Below, piece by piece: positions 26,932 through 37,600 of a stretch of 64,000 nt of DNA. Position numbers and translations under genes: made by a program. The stretch's first letter is position 1, and each line of letters begins with the position of its first letter. Source of the stretch: JAIESQ01 sp964495375 (GTDB lineage: Bacteria > Planctomycetota > Planctomycetia > Pirellulales > JAEUIK01); NCBI GenBank assembly GCA_964495375.1, contig CAZBWM010000034.1, forward strand, positions 1 to 64,000, read 5' to 3'. The notes beneath the pieces were generated by a model. The model ran no database searches. It saw only the letters and a list, made by a program, of their open reading frames with translations, and was not told the origin of the DNA.

Positions 26932-27421
26932 GGCGCAGGCCCGTATCTTCCTTGATCGCAGGCGGTGACGGGCTCTCCGTATCGAGTCGCATCGACGGAT
27001 GCGGTCTCGTGCGCCCCTCGTGATCGCGCTGCTATAGCGCGTCCAATCTCTTTATCACTTGCGCGGCTAGTTCCCCGCCTCTCACCGGTGCGGCTAAATC
27101 AAACGCCGCTCCGTGGCGAATCGCTTGAGCGCCGGAACGACTCCCGTCCCCGCTACCGCTCTACGCCGCGCAGCGACGAGTGCGTTCGACGCGGAGCGGG
27201 GACAAAACCAGCGTCTCCGACCGGTTCTGGTCAACACTCTGCGCGCTACAAGACCGCAAGCTGGCGGCCGCAGGGCGAAAATTCTCGCGCGCGGCGCGTC
27301 AAAATCGGAACGCAAGTTCGCGCCGCAAGTTATTTTTGTGATTTGTCTTGCGACGCGTGTTGACAGAACGCAACACGGTTTGGCGCGAGTAGCTCGCCGC
27401 TAGCGGGCGTTGGGCCCTTGG
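26932..27421 (+). other. Non-coding gap upstream of the first giant surface-protein leader
   Basis: No gene is supported in these 490 bases. A TTGACA at 27359-27364 lacks a clear -10 partner. The rest is mixed-composition sequence with frequent short open frames that have no recognisable product. Confidence 0.5.
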
Positions 27422-27640
27422 GGCATTATTGTTTTCGCAAATGCCCAAATTACTCTGAATGTCTGCCTTCAAGGTAAGGAGCACCTCGACGGCGCCGCGG
27501 GGGTTATTCCCGGGTCAGCTCAGACCGGGCACCCCCTCATCGGATGCATCCACGTTCTGTGGATTCGGCGCTCGGTAAGGCAGGCGTAAAGCAGGGACGC
27601 ATTCCTGTTCGTGGCAATCACCCGTTTCTGAGGTGGTGGC
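27422..27640 (+). promoter_or_regulatory. Structured leader, copy 1
   Basis: The ~220 bases before the first giant surface-protein gene recur before its tandem paralogue. Three hairpins are visible: AGGT/ACCT (27472-27475, 27483-27486, with a GGA in the loop), GGGGGT/ACCCCC (27499-27504, 27531-27536) enclosing CCCGGGTC/GACCGGG, and ATCCAC/GTGGAT (27548-27553, 27559-27564). The segment after the last hairpin (ggcgctcggtaaggcaggcg) is nearly invariant. It may be a regulatory RNA element, or simply sequence carried by the gene duplication. Confidence 0.5.
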
Positions 27641-30600
27641 ATGCGCCTGTCGTGGTTCCGCGCTCATTTTGCGCGCTCGAGTCGACACACCGTGGCCAAG
27701 AAGCCCGCGCCGCGTCGGCGCCGGCTGCGGATCGAAGCGCTCGAATCCCGTCACATGATGTCGGTCAATGCGATCGTGGCCGAGAACTTGTTGCCGGGCA
27801 CGCCGCAAAGCCAATGGGACCTGGTGGCGCAAACTTCCTCGCTGATCGCCGGCTACACGGCGGACATCAGTTACGACCAGGGGCAGACCGTCGAATTCAA
27901 GGTAAGCACCCCGGCCAGTTCGTACCGCATCGACATCTATCGGATGGGGTATTACGGCGGCGATGGAGCGCGGCTGATTACCTCGATTTGGGAATCCAGT
28001 CCCAGCTTGCAACCGCCGCCGATCGCCGACCCCACCACCGGATTGGAAGACTATGGCACCTGGGGGGTGACCGCCACCTGGGACATTCCGGAGGACGCCG
28101 TATCGGGCGTGTACTTCGCCAACCTGGTGCGCACCGACGGCGTGTCGGGGACGAACCAGATGTACTTCGTCGTGCGCGACGATGATGGCAATTCTGACTT
28201 GCTGTTCAAGACTTCCGACGCTACCTGGCAAGCCTATAACTCCTGGGGTGGCGAAAGCCTGTATGAGGACGACGGGGATCTTGCGGCTGGTCGCGCGTTT
28301 GCCGTCAGCTACAACCGGCCGTTCAACAACCGTACGAACTCGATCACCAACAGCGTATTCTATACCGAGTACCCGATGATTCGTTGGCTGGAGTCCAACG
28401 GGTACGACGTCAGCTATTTCACCGATGTCGACGCCACGCGTTACGGCAATTTATTGCTGAATCACGAAGTCTTTCTGTCGGTGGGGCACGACGAATACTG
28501 GTCGGCCGAACAGCGCGCCAACGTCGAAGCGGCGCGCGATGCTGGCGTCGACCTGGCCTTCTTCGGCGGCAACGACGTTTTCTGGAAGGTGACTTATGCC
28601 GATTCGATCGACGGCAGTGGCACACCCTATCGCACGCTGATCTGCTACAAGACGTCGCTCGCCGGCGGTTCGGTCGACCCCAATTCGTCGATCTGGACAG
28701 GGACGTGGCGCGATCCGACGTCGAGCACCCAGTTGGATGGCGGCAACCCCGAGAATGCCTTGACCGGAACCTTGTTTGTGGTCAATGGCGACGGCACGGG
28801 CGGATATGCCATTCAGGTGTCGGCCGAAGAGGGCCAGATGCGCCTGTGGCGCAACACCTCGATCGCCGAGCTGGCGCCGGGAGACGTGGCGACGCTCACC
28901 AATCGCACGCTGGGCTACGAATGGAATATCGACGCCAATAACGGTTTTCGTCCGGCGGGCTTGATTAACCTGTCGAGCACGACGATGGATGTCGCGTTGA
29001 TGTTGCAGGACGCCGGCGGGACCTACGAGCCAGGCAAGGTCGAGCACAGCCTAACGCTGTATCGTGCGGCCAGCGGCGCCTTGGTCTTCAGCGCTGGAAC
29101 GATTCAATGGAGTTGGGGTCTCGACGGCAATCACGACTGGATTCCGTCGGTCCCCGATCCGCGGGTACAGCAGGCCACGGTCAACTTGTTTGCCGACATG
29201 GGCGTGCAGGCCGGGTCGCTGCAAGCCGGGCTCGTGCAAACGACGGCTTCGACCGATTTCACGAAGCCCAGCTCGGCGATCACTTCGTTGGTCAATGGCA
29301 GCACCGTGTTTGCTCATGGCGCGGTATTGATTTCGGGCACTGCGCAGGACTTCGGTGGCGGCGTCGTGGGGGGTATCGAGATCTCCGTCGATGGCGGTCA
29401 AACCTGGTTCGAGGCCAACGGGCGACGCAATTGGAGCTACCAGTGGATTCCATCGGCGCCGGGCACTTATCAAGTTCTGACGCGGGCGACCGACGATAGC
29501 GGAAACATCGAAACGCCCTCGGCCGGCGTGACCGTGAACGTGGTGGCCGCGGCCAGTCAGACCAGTATTTGGGACGACAACGCGCTTCCCGAGCTGACAT
29601 CCAACCCCGACGTGAGCCCGGTCGAACTCGGCATGAAGTTCACGACGACCACGGGCGGATACTTGACCGGAATGCGGTTCTACAAAGGCGTGCAGAACAT
29701 TGGTACGCATTTCGGTCATCTGTGGAGCAGTACAGGCGAATTGCTGGCGACGGTCACTTTCGGCAATGAGACCGCGAGCGGCTGGCAGACGGCGCTGTTT
29801 GCCACACCCGTGCAACTGCAAGCCAATACCACCTACATCATCTCCTACTTCGCGCCCAACGGACGGTACGCGGTTACGCCGAACTACTTCCGTGAGGGAG
29901 CCGTAACCAACGGCAGCTTGCGCGCCTTGGGCGAGGGCGAGAACGGCAGCAACGGCTTGTTTTTCTATGGCGGAATGGGATTTCCGACCGGCACTTATAA
30001 CTCCGCGAATTATTGGGTCGACCCGATCGTGGCCTCGACCAACGTGACCATTACGCCGGGCGATGGCTCGGGTAATGTCGCGGTTGGGAGCAGCATTGCG
30101 GTTAACTTCAGCGCGGCGATGTCGGCCGCGACCATCAACGCCAACAACATTCAATTGCGCGACGCGACAGGCGCTGTGGTGGCGGCGACCGTCAGTTACA
30201 ACGCGACGACGCGCGTGGCGACCCTCACGCCCACGAGTCCGCTGACTTATGGCATGAACTACACCGTAGCGGTGCTTGGCCAACCTGGTGGCATCACCAG
30301 CAGCCAAGGCGTCGCGCTTGGTCGTGACGTAGTGTCGACGTTCACCACCGAGAAGGTGAGCTACGGTGCGACGCAGTCTCTGTGGTCGTCGTCCGCGGTT
30401 CCCCAGATGATCGACAGCAAGGACAATGGGGCCGTTGAAGTCGGCCTCAAGTTTCAAGCCAACGTTGATGGCTTCGTCACAGGGGTCCAGTTCTACAAGG
30501 CGGCCAACAACACGGGCATGCACACGGGGAGCCTCTGGACGACAGACGGCGAGTTGCTCTCAACCGTGACGTTTACCAACGAAACGGCCAGTGGCTGGCA

Positions 30601-33600
30601 GTACGCGAGCTTTTCGAGCCCTGTCGCCGTTAAAGCCAACACCACGTATGTGATCTCATACTATTCCCCTTACGGTCATTACTCCGTCACTCCCTCCGGC
30701 CTGAATGCGCCGATCACCTCGGGAGCATTAACGGCGCTGGCCAGCACGGCGGCCAGCCCGAACGGTCTCTTTCGCTACGGCAAGACGGGCTTTCCGACGA
30801 ACACCTACTCGGCGAGCAACTACTGGGTGTCGCCCGTCTTCGTCGGCAAGCTCGTCGACCAAATCTCGCCAGTTAGCGGCACAGCCAACTACTCCGCCGA
30901 TGCCCCCATTACGGTGTCGTTCACGCGGGCCATGGATGCGGCCAGCATCACGAGCAGTTCGATCCAGCTCTTGGACGCGAATAACAACCTGGTGTCGGCC
31001 ACGGTGACTTATTCGTCCAGCAGCCGGACGGCAACCCTGACACCGTCGGCGGCACTGGCCCCCAACGCGAGCTACCAGGTCGTGGTGCGCGGGCGTGGCC
31101 CGGGCGTTAAAGACGCGTCGGGCAATGCCACGCCGGAGGACGTGATTTCCACCTTCACCACGGTATCGCCGACCTCAGCGCCCCAATCCATCTGGAGTAG
31201 TTCCGCAACGCCGGCCATCCTGGACACCGCCGATCCGGGCGCCGTCGAACTCGGCATGCAGTTCAGCGCGACCGTCAATGGCTATGTCACGGGCGTGCGG
31301 TTCTATAAGAGCGCTGCCAACACCGGGGTGCACACGGGAACCTTGTGGACCGCAGATGGCACGCGGCTGGCCAGCGTGACCTTCACGAACGAGTCGGCGT
31401 CGGGTTGGCAGCAGGCCTTATTCAGCACTCCCGTCGCTATTCAAGCGAACACGACCTACGTCATCTCCTATTTCGCGCCAAAAGGTCACTTCTCGATGGA
31501 CGTCGCCGGCTTGAGCAGCGGCGTCTCGAGCGGCGTGCTCCGCGTGCAAGGTGGCACCGCCGCGGGTGTTTTCCGATATGGAAGTTCGGCGTTTCCGACG
31601 AGCTCCTACCAGTCGAGCAACTACTGGGTCGACGTCGTCTTCGTGAAGTCGCCCATCGCCTCGGTGACGCCCGCCAATGGCGTGACGGGCACGATGCTGA
31701 CCACTGCCGTGGCGGTGACCTTCAATACCGACATGAACGCCACGTCGATTAACGGCTCGACGATCGTCCTCAAGAATGCGGCCGGCGTGGTCGTGCCGGC
31801 CAACGTGACTTACAACGCCGCGACCCGTACCGCCACGCTGACGCCCGGCGCGCCACTCTCATACACGACGCAGTACATCGTGACGGTCGTCGGTGGTGCC
31901 AACGGCATCAAGGACAGCAATAACACCACGTTGCCGGTGTCGTATACCTCGAGTTTCACCACGGTGGCGCCGCCGAGCGTATCGGGCATTACGCCCAGTT
32001 CGGGCGCCACGAACGTGGGCACCAGCTCGGTGGTGACGGTCGTATTTGGCCAGGCCATGAACGCCGCGACGCTGACCGCCGCGAACCTGAAGCTGCAAGA
32101 CGCGACGGGAGCCCCAGTGGCGGTCTCCATCTCGTACAATGCCACGACGCGCACCGCGACGCTGACGCCTTCCGCGCCGCTCGCAAATAGCACCGCGTAC
32201 ACGGTCGTGGTGGTCGGCGGCGCCAGCGGCGTTCGCGACACTTCGGGCAACGCGTTGCCCGCAAATGTCACTTCGACGTTCACGACCGTTCCCGTGGCGC
32301 CCGCTTCGTACAGCGTGTGGGGAGGAACTCCCACGCCGGCGATCGTCGATAGCGGCGACGGCGCCGCGCTCGAGGTTGGCATGAAGTTCCGCGTCACCGC
32401 CGACGGCTTCATTACCGGCGTTAGCTTCTATAAAGCCGCTGCCAACACCGGCACGCATATCGGTCACCTGTGGAGCTCCAGCGGCACGCTGCTGGCCACG
32501 GTCACGTTTAGCGGCGAAAGCGCGTCGGGCTGGCAGACTGCCACGTTCTCGAACCCCGTGGCGGTGCAGGCCAACTCGACCTACGTCGTTTCGTACTATG
32601 CCCCGCGCGGTCACTATTCGATGACCATCAATGGACTCGCGAGCACGGTCGATGCCGGACCCGTGCAGGCGCTAGGCTCCGGAGTCGACGGCACCAACGG
32701 GGTCTTCCGCTATGGCTCGTCGGGCTTCCCGACGAGTAGCTGGAGCGCCAGCAACTACTGGGTCGACGTCGTCTTCGTGAAGTCACCGATCGCTTCGGTC
32801 ACGCCGACCAGCGGGTCGACGGGAGTTGGTCTTAACGGCGCGATCACCGTGGCGTTCAACACCGCCATGAACGCGGCGTCGATTAACAGCTCGACGATCG
32901 TGCTCAAGACCGCGGCCGGCGTCGTCGTGCCGGCCAACGTGTCTTATAACGCCACGACGCGCACGGCCACGCTGACCTCCAATGCCCCGCTTTCCTACTC
33001 GTCGCAGTACAGCGTGACGGTCGTCGGCGGCGCCAGCGGCATCAAGGACAGTGCCAATAACCTGCTGCCGGTGACCTATACGTCGAGCTTTACGACGGTC
33101 GCCCCGCCGAGCGTATCGAGCATCACGCCGGCGAGCGGCGCCACGAATGTGGGCGTAAACAAGCCGATTAGCGTGGTCTTTGCCCAGTCGATGGACGCTT
33201 CGAGCCTGACGACCGCGAATCTGAGGTTGCAAGACTCAACTGGCGCTCAAGTGAGCGCCACGATCTCTTACAACGCCACGACACGCACGGCCACGCTCAC
33301 TCCCACTTCGCAGTTGGCCCACGACGCGAACTATACGGTGATCGTGGCAGGTGGTGCGAGCGGCGTGCGCGACGCATTGGGCAACGCATTGCCGGCCAGT
33401 GTGACCTCGACCTTCACCACGGCTCCGCTCGGGCCAACCACGTATAGCGTGTGGGATAGCGCTGTCACGCCGGCGATGGCCGATAACGGCGACAGCGCCG
33501 CGGTTGAAGTCGGCATGAAGTTCCGTGTCGATACCGATGGATTCATCACCGGCATGAGCTTCTACAAGAGCGCGGCCAACACCGGTACACACGTGGGGCA

Positions 33601-34243
33601 CTTGTGGAGCGCTAGCGGCACACTCTTGGCCACGGTGACGTTCACGGGCGAAACGGCCTCGGGTTGGCAAACGGCGACCTTCTCCAGTGCCGTGGCCGTC
33701 AAAGCCAACACAACCTACGTGATTTCGTACTTTGCACCGCGGGGACATTACGCGATCACCGTGGGTGGCCTGACCAACTCCGAGGGCACGGGCCCGGTAC
33801 AAGCTCTGGGATCGGGCGTCGACGGCGCCAATGGCGTGTTCCGTTACGGCACATCAGGCTTCCCCACCAGCACCTGGAGTTCAAGCAATTACTGGGTTGA
33901 CGTCGTTTATGTGAAATCGCCGATTGCGTCGGCCACCCCAGCCAGCGGCGCGACGGGAGTGGCGCGAACCGCAAGCATCTCAATCGTCTTTGCCGCGGCG
34001 ATGGATGCCACGACGCTCAATACCACGAATCTCCAGTTGAAAAGCGCCTCGGGCACGTCGATTCCGATCAACGTCGTCTACAACAGCGCGACGCGAACCG
34101 CAGTGCTCACGCCAACCAGCCAGTTGGCCGGCGCCACGACTTATAGCGTAACGGTCAAGGGGGGCACCAGCGGCATTCGCGACGGCTTGGGTGTGTTGAT
34201 GCCGGCCGACATGAGTTGGTCGTTCACGACCGCGGCGAATTGA
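27641..34243 (+). CDS. Giant exported protein, dimethylformamidase-like domain plus DUF4082/Ig repeats
   Basis: The 2200-residue protein starts MRLSWFRAHFARSSRHTVAK, then RRRRLRIEALESRHMMS (about 24-41), a LEPRxLL-like planctomycete N-terminal motif linked to export or surface location. Residues about 60-500 match the N,N-dimethylformamidase beta-subunit-like domain (YRIDIYRMGYYGGDGARLI, LSVGHDEYWSAEQR, FFGGNDVFWKVTY). An Ig-like domain (about 540-630) follows. The rest alternates five DUF4082 modules (starting near 640, 912, 1183, 1559 and 1936; each with GMKF, GMRFYK and SGWQ motifs) with seven SbsA-type Ig domains (SxxxATRTATLTP pattern). A surface adhesin or polymer-binding role is likely; catalysis by the N-terminal domain is unproven. 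Confidence 0.88.
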   Translation: MRLSWFRAHFARSSRHTVAKKPAPRRRRLRIEALESRHMMSVNAIVAENLLPGTPQSQWDLVAQTSSLIAGYTADISYDQGQTVEFKVSTPASSYRIDIYRMGYYGGDGARLITSIWESSPSLQPPPIADPTTGLEDYGTWGVTATWDIPEDAVSGVYFANLVRTDGVSGTNQMYFVVRDDDGNSDLLFKTSDATWQAYNSWGGESLYEDDGDLAAGRAFAVSYNRPFNNRTNSITNSVFYTEYPMIRWLESNGYDVSYFTDVDATRYGNLLLNHEVFLSVGHDEYWSAEQRANVEAARDAGVDLAFFGGNDVFWKVTYADSIDGSGTPYRTLICYKTSLAGGSVDPNSSIWTGTWRDPTSSTQLDGGNPENALTGTLFVVNGDGTGGYAIQVSAEEGQMRLWRNTSIAELAPGDVATLTNRTLGYEWNIDANNGFRPAGLINLSSTTMDVALMLQDAGGTYEPGKVEHSLTLYRAASGALVFSAGTIQWSWGLDGNHDWIPSVPDPRVQQATVNLFADMGVQAGSLQAGLVQTTASTDFTKPSSAITSLVNGSTVFAHGAVLISGTAQDFGGGVVGGIEISVDGGQTWFEANGRRNWSYQWIPSAPGTYQVLTRATDDSGNIETPSAGVTVNVVAAASQTSIWDDNALPELTSNPDVSPVELGMKFTTTTGGYLTGMRFYKGVQNIGTHFGHLWSSTGELLATVTFGNETASGWQTALFATPVQLQANTTYIISYFAPNGRYAVTPNYFREGAVTNGSLRALGEGENGSNGLFFYGGMGFPTGTYNSANYWVDPIVASTNVTITPGDGSGNVAVGSSIAVNFSAAMSAATINANNIQLRDATGAVVAATVSYNATTRVATLTPTSPLTYGMNYTVAVLGQPGGITSSQGVALGRDVVSTFTTEKVSYGATQSLWSSSAVPQMIDSKDNGAVEVGLKFQANVDGFVTGVQFYKAANNTGMHTGSLWTTDGELLSTVTFTNETASGWQYASFSSPVAVKANTTYVISYYSPYGHYSVTPSGLNAPITSGALTALASTAASPNGLFRYGKTGFPTNTYSASNYWVSPVFVGKLVDQISPVSGTANYSADAPITVSFTRAMDAASITSSSIQLLDANNNLVSATVTYSSSSRTATLTPSAALAPNASYQVVVRGRGPGVKDASGNATPEDVISTFTTVSPTSAPQSIWSSSATPAILDTADPGAVELGMQFSATVNGYVTGVRFYKSAANTGVHTGTLWTADGTRLASVTFTNESASGWQQALFSTPVAIQANTTYVISYFAPKGHFSMDVAGLSSGVSSGVLRVQGGTAAGVFRYGSSAFPTSSYQSSNYWVDVVFVKSPIASVTPANGVTGTMLTTAVAVTFNTDMNATSINGSTIVLKNAAGVVVPANVTYNAATRTATLTPGAPLSYTTQYIVTVVGGANGIKDSNNTTLPVSYTSSFTTVAPPSVSGITPSSGATNVGTSSVVTVVFGQAMNAATLTAANLKLQDATGAPVAVSISYNATTRTATLTPSAPLANSTAYTVVVVGGASGVRDTSGNALPANVTSTFTTVPVAPASYSVWGGTPTPAIVDSGDGAALEVGMKFRVTADGFITGVSFYKAAANTGTHIGHLWSSSGTLLATVTFSGESASGWQTATFSNPVAVQANSTYVVSYYAPRGHYSMTINGLASTVDAGPVQALGSGVDGTNGVFRYGSSGFPTSSWSASNYWVDVVFVKSPIASVTPTSGSTGVGLNGAITVAFNTAMNAASINSSTIVLKTAAGVVVPANVSYNATTRTATLTSNAPLSYSSQYSVTVVGGASGIKDSANNLLPVTYTSSFTTVAPPSVSSITPASGATNVGVNKPISVVFAQSMDASSLTTANLRLQDSTGAQVSATISYNATTRTATLTPTSQLAHDANYTVIVAGGASGVRDALGNALPASVTSTFTTAPLGPTTYSVWDSAVTPAMADNGDSAAVEVGMKFRVDTDGFITGMSFYKSAANTGTHVGHLWSASGTLLATVTFTGETASGWQTATFSSAVAVKANTTYVISYFAPRGHYAITVGGLTNSEGTGPVQALGSGVDGANGVFRYGTSGFPTSTWSSSNYWVDVVYVKSPIASATPASGATGVARTASISIVFAAAMDATTLNTTNLQLKSASGTSIPINVVYNSATRTAVLTPTSQLAGATTYSVTVKGGTSGIRDGLGVLMPADMSWSFTTAAN

Positions 34244-34415
34244 TCGCCGGCGTTCCAATCGTCCACGAGCCGGCGTGCATACTTCCGCACGTTATTTCAA
34301 CTTAACTGTCGGAAAGCCACCTCCGAAGCAGTTCTGGTGGGCTAGCGGCCAAGCTGGTCGTTACTTCAAACGCGGACAGACTTTTCGACTCAAAATCCGT
34401 CAAATCGCCCTCGCC

Positions 34416-34633
34416 GGCATTGTTTTCCCGGATTACCTAAATTATCGTTAATGTCTGCCCATAAGGTAGGGACTACCTCGACGGCGCCGCGGGGATGATT
34501 GCCAGGCCATTTCGGACCGGGCACCCCCTCATTGGATGCATCCACGTTCTGTGGATTCGGCGCTCGGTAGGGCAGGCGTAACGCACGGACGCCTTCCCCA
34601 CTCGTCGCAAGCACCTAGTTCTGAGGTGGCGGC
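34416..34633 (+). promoter_or_regulatory. Structured leader, copy 2
   Basis: This is the second copy of the leader at 27422-27640. The first hairpin is AGGTA/TACCT (34464-34468, 34474-34478), the second a GGGG/CCCC stem (34491-34494 with 34524-34528), the third the identical ATCCAC/GTGGAT (34540-34545, 34551-34556). Stems are kept although several bases differ from copy 1. The 172 bases between the upstream gene and this copy show nothing notable. Confidence 0.5.
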
Positions 34634-37600
34634 ATGCGCCTGTCATGGCTCCGCGCTCATTTTGCGCGCCCAAGTGGGCATACCGTGTCGAAGCAGCCTG
34701 CTCCCCGTCGTCGCCGGCTGCGGATCGAAGCGCTCGAAGCGCGGCACATGATGTCGGGGCTGAGCATTGTCGCCGAGAACCAACTCACCGGCACCCCGCA
34801 GAGCGTGTGGGACGTGTCGGCCTATATCTCCGACAGCATCCAGGGCTACACCGACAACGTCAGCTACAACCTCGGCGAGACGGTTAACTTCAAAATCGAT
34901 ACCGATGCGAGCACGTACCGCATCGATATCTATCGGATGGGCTACTACAACGGCGACGGTGCCCGGCTCGTGGCCTCGCTCGACGGCTTGTTTGGCTACC
35001 AGCAGCCCGACGCGCTGCGCGACCTGACGACGGGCTTGATCGACGCGGGGAACTGGTCGGTCTCGGCATCGTGGAACATTTCCAGCTCGTTGACGTCGGG
35101 CGTTTACCTGGCCGACTTGATTCGCACCGATGGCGTGGTCGGCGCGAATCAGGCGATCTTCATCGTGCGCGACGACGCGAGCACGTCGGAGATGCTGTTC
35201 CAAACGTCGGTCTCGACCTGGCAGGCTTACAACACCTGGGGTGGTTCGAGCCTGTACACCGACAACACGGGGCTGTTGGCCGCCGATCGCGCGTACGCCG
35301 TGAGCTTCAATCGCCCTTATGAGGGTGGCTTGCAGTTCTTCACCTGGGAGTATCCCATGGTGCGGTTCATCGAGGCGAACGGCTACGACGTTTCGTATAC
35401 GACCAATATCGATACGGATCGCCTGGGCTACACGCTGCTGAATCACGAGACCTTTTTGTCGGTCGGGCACGACGAGTATTGGTCTGCCGAACAGCGCCAG
35501 CACGTCGAAGCGGCTCGCGACGCCGGCGTGAATTTGGGCTTTTTCACCGGCAACGACGTTTTCTGGAAGGTACGTTACGCCAACTCGATCGACGGCTCGG
35601 GAACACCCTACCGCACGCTGATTTGCTACAAGGAAAGCCTGGCCAACAACAAGATCGACCCGTGGGGGGAGGTCTGGACCGGCACCTGGCGCGACTCGAC
35701 CTATAGCAACACCTCCGACGGCGGTATCCCTGAAAACGCGCTGACCGGCACGCTGTTTACCAGTATCTACATAGGGACGCCGGGGACTTCGCTGGAGGTC
35801 TCGGCCGCCGACGGCCAGTTGCGCTTCTGGCGCAACACCGACGTGGCCACGTTGGCGCCGGGGCAGTCGGTCGTGCTCGGCGACTACATCCTGGGCTACG
35901 AAATCAACGAAGATGTCGACAACGGGTTTCGGCCGGCCGGATTGATGAACCTTTCGACTACGTCGATCGACGTGCCGCTGAAGTTGTACGATGCCGCGAA
36001 CGGTTATTTGCCGGGGACTGCGGTACACAGCATGACGCTGTATCGCGCGGCGAGCGGGGCGCTCGTGTTCAGTGCCGGCACGATCCAGTACTCGTGGGGG
36101 CTCGATAGCGTTCATGAAGGTCCGGCGACGACGCCCGACCTGCGTTTGATGCAGGCCACGGTCAACTTGTTCGCCGACATGGGAGCGCGACCGGGGAGCT
36201 TGCTGGCCGGCCTGATCGACTCGGAACAATCGACCGATTACACCGCCCCTACTTCGCAGATCACGTCGCTGGTCAATGGCGGCACGGTCGTGGCGAACGG
36301 CGCGGTGTTCATCACCGGTACGGCGCGCGAGAACGGCGGCGGGGTCGTCGCGGGCGTGGAAATCTCGCTCGACGGCGGCGTCACTTGGCGCAAGGCCAAC
36401 GGTCGCGAAAACTGGAGCTACGAGTGGACCCCCTCGACGCAAGGGGGCTACTACCTTCTGACGCGGGCCGTCGACGATAGCGGCAACATCGAAACGCCCC
36501 TGGTTGGCGTGAGCGTCGAAGCGGTCGGCGCCTCCGGGCAACTCAGCTTGTGGAACCATTGGAACCTGCCGGCCGTGGCCAGCAACGCCGATCCGCTGGC
36601 CGTCGAGGTCGGCACCAGGTTCTCGTCGACCGTGGCCGGCTTCGTGACGGGGATCCGCTTCTACAAGGGAGACCTCAACATCGGGACCCACCGGGGTCAC
36701 CTCTGGTCGAGCAATGGGACGTTGCTGGCGACCGTGACCTTCACCAGCGAGACCGTCGACGGCTGGCAAACCGCGATGTTCGATTCGGCGGTCGCGATTC
36801 AGGCCAATACCAATTACGTCATTTCGTATACCGCGCCGCTGGGGCGGTACGCTGTCACGCAGAACTACTTCCCGAATGGAGGTATCTCCAGCGGCACTTT
36901 GCGCGCCACGGCAGGAGTTTACAGCTACGGACTGAACACGTTCCCCACCAGCACCTACCAGGCGAGCAATTACTGGGTCGATCCGATTTTCTCAACGACC
37001 AATGCGGTGATCACGCCGGCCGCGAATGCCGAGTACGTCGATCGCGACACGGCGATTAAGGTCGTCTTCAACACGGCGATGACCGCCTCGAGCATCAACG
37101 CCAGCACGGTGCAATTGCTCGACTCGACCGGCGCGGTGGTGCCGGCGACCGTCTCGTACAATGCGAACACACGCACGGTGACGTTGACCCCCAGTTCGTC
37201 CCTTTTGGCGGGCATGTCCTACACCGTGGTGGTGCGGGGCCAAACCAGCGGCGTGAAGACCAGCGGCGGCGTGGCGCTCGGTCGCGATATCAGCTCTTCG
37301 TTCAAGACCGCCGCGCCGAGCGCGGGGCCTGAGCAGACGCTGTGGGCGGACGAGGTGCCCGAGACCGTCGACGGTGGCGATGGCTCGGCGATCGAACTGG
37401 GGATGCGGTTCCAGACCAACGTCTCCGGCTACATCACTGGCGTGCGCTTTTACAAGAGCGCGGCCAACACTGGCCTGCACACTGGCAGCTTGTGGAGCGC
37501 CGACGGCAAACTGCTGGCGAGCGTGAACTTCACCAATGAAACAGCCAGCGGCTGGCAGCAGGCGAACTTTGCCGTGCCTGTCTACATTCAGGCCGACACG

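Noticed and set aside
27515..28231. Minus-strand frame giving ALRLPYRAPNPQNVDAS in both leaders
   Set aside because: The shared peptide is the reverse reading of the duplicated leader; the rest of the two frames does not match and neither has a start context.
34643..36769. 708-codon open frame on the minus strand inside the second giant gene
   Set aside because: It is antisense to a well-supported coding sequence and encodes a His/Arg-rich sequence typical of reverse-frame reading of GC-rich genes.
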